Shown here: positions 4,936 through 6,858 of the stretch, in pieces
Numbering within the stretch: position 1 is the stretch's first letter
Layout: each line of letters begins with the position of its first letter
Assembly: GCA_964576475.1 (NCBI GenBank)
Contig: CAZNVG010000055.1
Location: 1 to 6,858, forward strand
Direction of reading: 5' to 3'
Source: CAZNVG01 sp964576475
GTDB lineage: Bacteria; Patescibacteriota; Saccharimonadia; Saccharimonadales; CAZNVG01
DNA: 6,858 nt
The notes under the pieces: generated by a model
What the model was told of the DNA's origin: nothing
The model's database searches: none
What the model saw: the letters and a program-made list of their open reading frames with translations, nothing else
Position numbers and translations under genes: made by a program

Positions 4936-5497
4936 TCTTTTTGCGCTCTCGATATGCACCAGTCGCAGTATCGACACTTATGATATCGCCAGTTTTAATA
5001 AACGCAGGGACTTTTACTGTGATGCCAGTTTCCAGTTCTGCGTCTTTCATTACGTTGCTGGTCGTGTCGCCCTTTACAACGTCCTCAGCGTACGTAACCT
5101 TCAAGTACACATTTTTCGCCAACTCAATACTCACAGCATTACCGTTGAATAGCATCAGTTGCACACTTTCACCTTCTTTGAGATATCCCTTGTCGGCACC
5201 AATGATGTCGGATGAAATCTCGAACTGTTCGTAAGTTGTTCCGTCCATGAAGAAAAATGTAGTACCGACTTCATAAAGATATTGCACCGTCTTCGTTTCG
5301 ATATCCGCAGATTCCAACGATTCACTTCCCTTGAAAGTCTTATCGAGTACGCGTCCATCAAGCAAGCTCTTGATACGAACATTAACTATGGAGCCACCTC
5401 TCCCCATAACTTTCTGGGAGTATTCGATCACTCGATACGGCACACCCTCATATTGGAAAATGACGCCTTTTTTTAAATCTGTAATTCCAATAGCCAT
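4928..5497 (-). CDS. efp: Translation elongation factor P
   Basis: The 189-residue length and three-domain layout are typical: a KOW-like N-terminal domain (about 1-65; ITDLKKGVIFQYEGVPYRVIEY), an OB domain in the middle (about 70-130; ETKTVQYLYEVGTTFFFMDGTTYEQFEI) and a C-terminal OB domain ending with ITVKVPAFIKTGDIISVDTATGAY, the EF-P signature region. EF-P enters the ribosomal E site and relieves stalling at polyproline stretches. The tip of its loop I reads GRGGSIVNVRIK. Aligned without gaps, Arg33 falls where E. coli has modified Lys34 and Pseudomonas has rhamnosylated Arg32. The start is clear: GAGGTG lies four nt before the ATG. It is the first gene of the operon efp - 2H phosphoesterase - tlyA, with a strong promoter about 83 nt upstream. 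Confidence 0.96.
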   Translation of the reverse strand: MAIGITDLKKGVIFQYEGVPYRVIEYSQKVMGRGGSIVNVRIKSLLDGRVLDKTFKGSESLESADIETKTVQYLYEVGTTFFFMDGTTYEQFEISSDIIGADKGYLKEGESVQLMLFNGNAVSIELAKNVYLKVTYAEDVVKGDTTSNVMKDAELETGITVKVPAFIKTGDIISVDTATGAYRERKKSE

Positions 5498-5586
5498 TGT
5501 TCACCTCTTCTCAATTAGTCATATTTTTCAAAATCTACGCTTTGTACCAAACTCTAAAAGTCTTGGATTAATAGGAATTAAGCATG

Positions 5587-5615
5587 ATTATAGCACTATT
5601 ACCCCTGTTAATCAA
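5587..5615 (-). promoter_or_regulatory. Promoter of the efp operon
   Basis: On the minus strand TTGATT (5610-5615) is followed by 17 nt and a perfect TATAAT (5587-5592), preceded by TGC (extended -10). The predicted start near 5580 leaves a leader of about 83 nt, in which I see no strong hairpin. The -35 lies only 8 nt from the -35 proposed for the divergent decarboxylase gene, so the two promoters stand back to back. Confidence 0.75.
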
Positions 5616-5623
5616 TTGAAATA

Positions 5624-5652
5624 TTGTATTTTTGCTAAAATAGTGGGATAAT
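5624..5652 (+). promoter_or_regulatory. Promoter of the decarboxylase-like gene
   Basis: TTGTAT (5624-5629) - 17 nt - GATAAT (5647-5652), with TGG before the hexamer, predicts a start near 5659, two or three nt before the ATG. A second extended -10, TGC-TAAAAT (5633-5641), could start about 11 nt earlier but has a poor -35. In either case the leader is too short for a Shine-Dalgarno sequence, and none is present. Confidence 0.55.
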
Positions 5653-5661
5653 TAGCTTATT

Positions 5662-6858
5662 ATGGCAGTGAGCAAAGAACTACCGTTCGAAGAAGATGTG
5701 TTGCACGAGATTGCCGAGACATACGGCACGCCTGTCTTCGTGTATGACGAACAAGGGATACGTGACCGAGCTAATCAAATCAATCAAGCATTCGCTTGGA
5801 GCGAGGATTTCGTCAACCATTTCGCCGTGAAAGCTACCCCGACCCCTGGAATCTTGAGAGTAATCGAATCAGAAGGTATGGGATTTGATTGCAGCTCTCG
5901 AGGCGAATTACTCATGACACAACAGAATCAGCTGGGAAAACATGGTCTATTCTATACCTCTAACAACACCCCTGATCGCGATTATGTGTTAGCAGATGAA
6001 CTAGGCGCCACGATTAATGTTGATAAACAACCTTACGTCGCTCAGGTACGCCGAGCCCTTGGTGCCCTCCCTGCTCGAATGGCTATCCGATTCAACCCTG
6101 GTGAGTTAAAAGAAGGCAACGACATCATCGGCAACCCGCGAGACTCTAAATTCGGTGAAACAGCAGACAACATAATGCGTGCGCTTCGCGAAATGAAAGC
6201 GGGTGGTGTTGAGCAGATCGGCCTACACACCATGGTAGTAAGCAATGAGACACGACCCGAGTCCTTTGCCGATACCGCAAGATTGCTGCGACAACTTGCA
6301 GAACGAGCGATAATGGACGCCGGTGTCGAAATCGCCTTCATTAACGTGGGTGGTGGTTTAGGAGTAAATTATCATCCTGACGAGGAACCTGTTGATGCGA
6401 TGGCAGTTGGACAGGCTATCGAGTCAGAGCTTGGAGAGCTTGGTATCCCCGTTGTTAGTGAGCATGGTCGCTTTATAACAGGACCAAACGGTTACTTTCT
6501 GACACGTATCACACACGGCATTGTTGAAACGTATGAAAAATATGTCCAGGTTGATACATCTATCAACAATATGGCTCGCCTTGCTACAGTTAGTGCCGCC
6601 TATCATCACATCAATGTTCTTGGTCGAGATGGCGACCCAACGGAATCAATGTTTGTAACAGGCTCTATGTGTGCAAACACTGATCGTATGTTTAAGAATC
6701 GCCAACTCCCCACTACGATTCAACCCGGTGATTTAATGGTCATCCAAGATGCCGGTGCACATTCGCGTGCCAACTCACACAATTACAACTTCAGACTTCG
6801 TGCCGGCGAGGTGCTTGTGCGCCCAGACGGAACCCACCACCTCATACGTCGCCACGAA
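5662..6858 (+). CDS. lysA: Diaminopimelate decarboxylase-like PLP enzyme (fold type III), 3' end cut by window
   Basis: The frame is open for 399 codons to the window end, close to full family length. It shows an alanine-racemase-like barrel with PLP lysine K57 (FAVKATP), FDCSSRGEL (75-83), a glycine-rich phosphate loop NVGGGLG (228-234), E267-H-G-R270, then the C-terminal beta domain with GSMC337 and DAGAH (363-367) followed by NYN. Textbook DAP decarboxylases have HxHxGSQ, EPGR, CESxD and AGAY; here these read HTMVVSN, EHGR, CANTD and AGAH. I recall a divergent subgroup, also annotated LysA, that shares HTM and AGAH. Even so, Ala338 replaces the substrate-binding acidic residue, so lysine formation from meso-DAP is not assured; another basic amino acid or polyamine-type substrate is possible. 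An in-frame TAG at 5653-5655 fixes the ATG at 5662, which has no Shine-Dalgarno sequence. The gene symbol is by family only. Confidence 0.85.
   Translation, partial: MAVSKELPFEEDVLHEIAETYGTPVFVYDEQGIRDRANQINQAFAWSEDFVNHFAVKATPTPGILRVIESEGMGFDCSSRGELLMTQQNQLGKHGLFYTSNNTPDRDYVLADELGATINVDKQPYVAQVRRALGALPARMAIRFNPGELKEGNDIIGNPRDSKFGETADNIMRALREMKAGGVEQIGLHTMVVSNETRPESFADTARLLRQLAERAIMDAGVEIAFINVGGGLGVNYHPDEEPVDAMAVGQAIESELGELGIPVVSEHGRFITGPNGYFLTRITHGIVETYEKYVQVDTSINNMARLATVSAAYHHINVLGRDGDPTESMFVTGSMCANTDRMFKNRQLPTTIQPGDLMVIQDAGAHSRANSHNYNFRLRAGEVLVRPDGTHHLIRRHE

Noticed and set aside
6042..6341. A 99-codon minus-strand ORF within the decarboxylase gene
   Set aside because: Ser/Arg/Ala-rich composition with no domain, lying opposite conserved PLP-enzyme motifs. 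It is a shadow ORF.

Overview
The window is a piece of a bacterial chromosome of moderate GC, roughly 42-50% by hand counts of sample lines, read with the standard genetic code. UGA ends at least three of the genes, which argues against the Gracilibacteria/Absconditabacteria code. The gene set suggests a Patescibacteria/CPR genome, most likely Saccharibacteria (TM7): an Arg-type EF-P with a GRGG loop, a membrane-anchored class A beta-lactamase-fold protein without the general base, a small bacterial PH-domain protein, and a divergent DAP-decarboxylase-like enzyme. This placement is inferred from protein style, not from a marker-gene tree.

Layout. 1-291 (+) is the C-terminal end of the ribosome-associated ATPase YchF. 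It converges, with a 2-nt gap, on a serine hydrolase gene (294-1274, -) that has a near-consensus promoter. About 1380-2090 is a GC-rich patch (about 63% within the gene) holding a secreted Rpf/transglycosylase-like muramidase (1466-2008, -) and, past its 3' end, a long hairpin. The 364-nt gap 2009-2372 holds a cluster of inverted repeats and a short ORF-like stretch broken by an in-frame TGA, but no convincing gene. A PH-domain gene (2373-2987, -) and a Crp/Fnr-family regulator (3110-3760, +) diverge from a short intergenic region containing a near-perfect TGTGA-N6-TCACA box. The regulator gene overlaps, tail to tail by 21 nt, the last gene of a three-gene minus-strand operon, efp - 2H phosphoesterase - tlyA (5497 to 3740). 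Opposite efp, a DAP-decarboxylase-like PLP enzyme (5662 to beyond the window end, +) diverges from a back-to-back promoter pair.

How the parts fit. The efp operon is about translation and RNA: a factor that rescues stalled ribosomes, an RNA/nucleotide-type 2H enzyme, and an rRNA 2'-O-methyltransferase, tightly overlapped and probably translationally coupled. The two cell-wall genes (serine hydrolase and muramidase) are both exported. The muramidase has unusual base composition and an actinobacterial type of fold, which is notable if the organism is an epibiont of Actinobacteria. The Crp-like protein probably controls its own gene and the PH-domain gene through the box between them. Several promoters share an extended -10 (TGn), and two plus-strand genes carry the same 9-mer, TGGGATAAT, so close to the start codon that leaderless transcripts are expected.

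No tRNA, rRNA, CRISPR array or recognisable transposase was seen.
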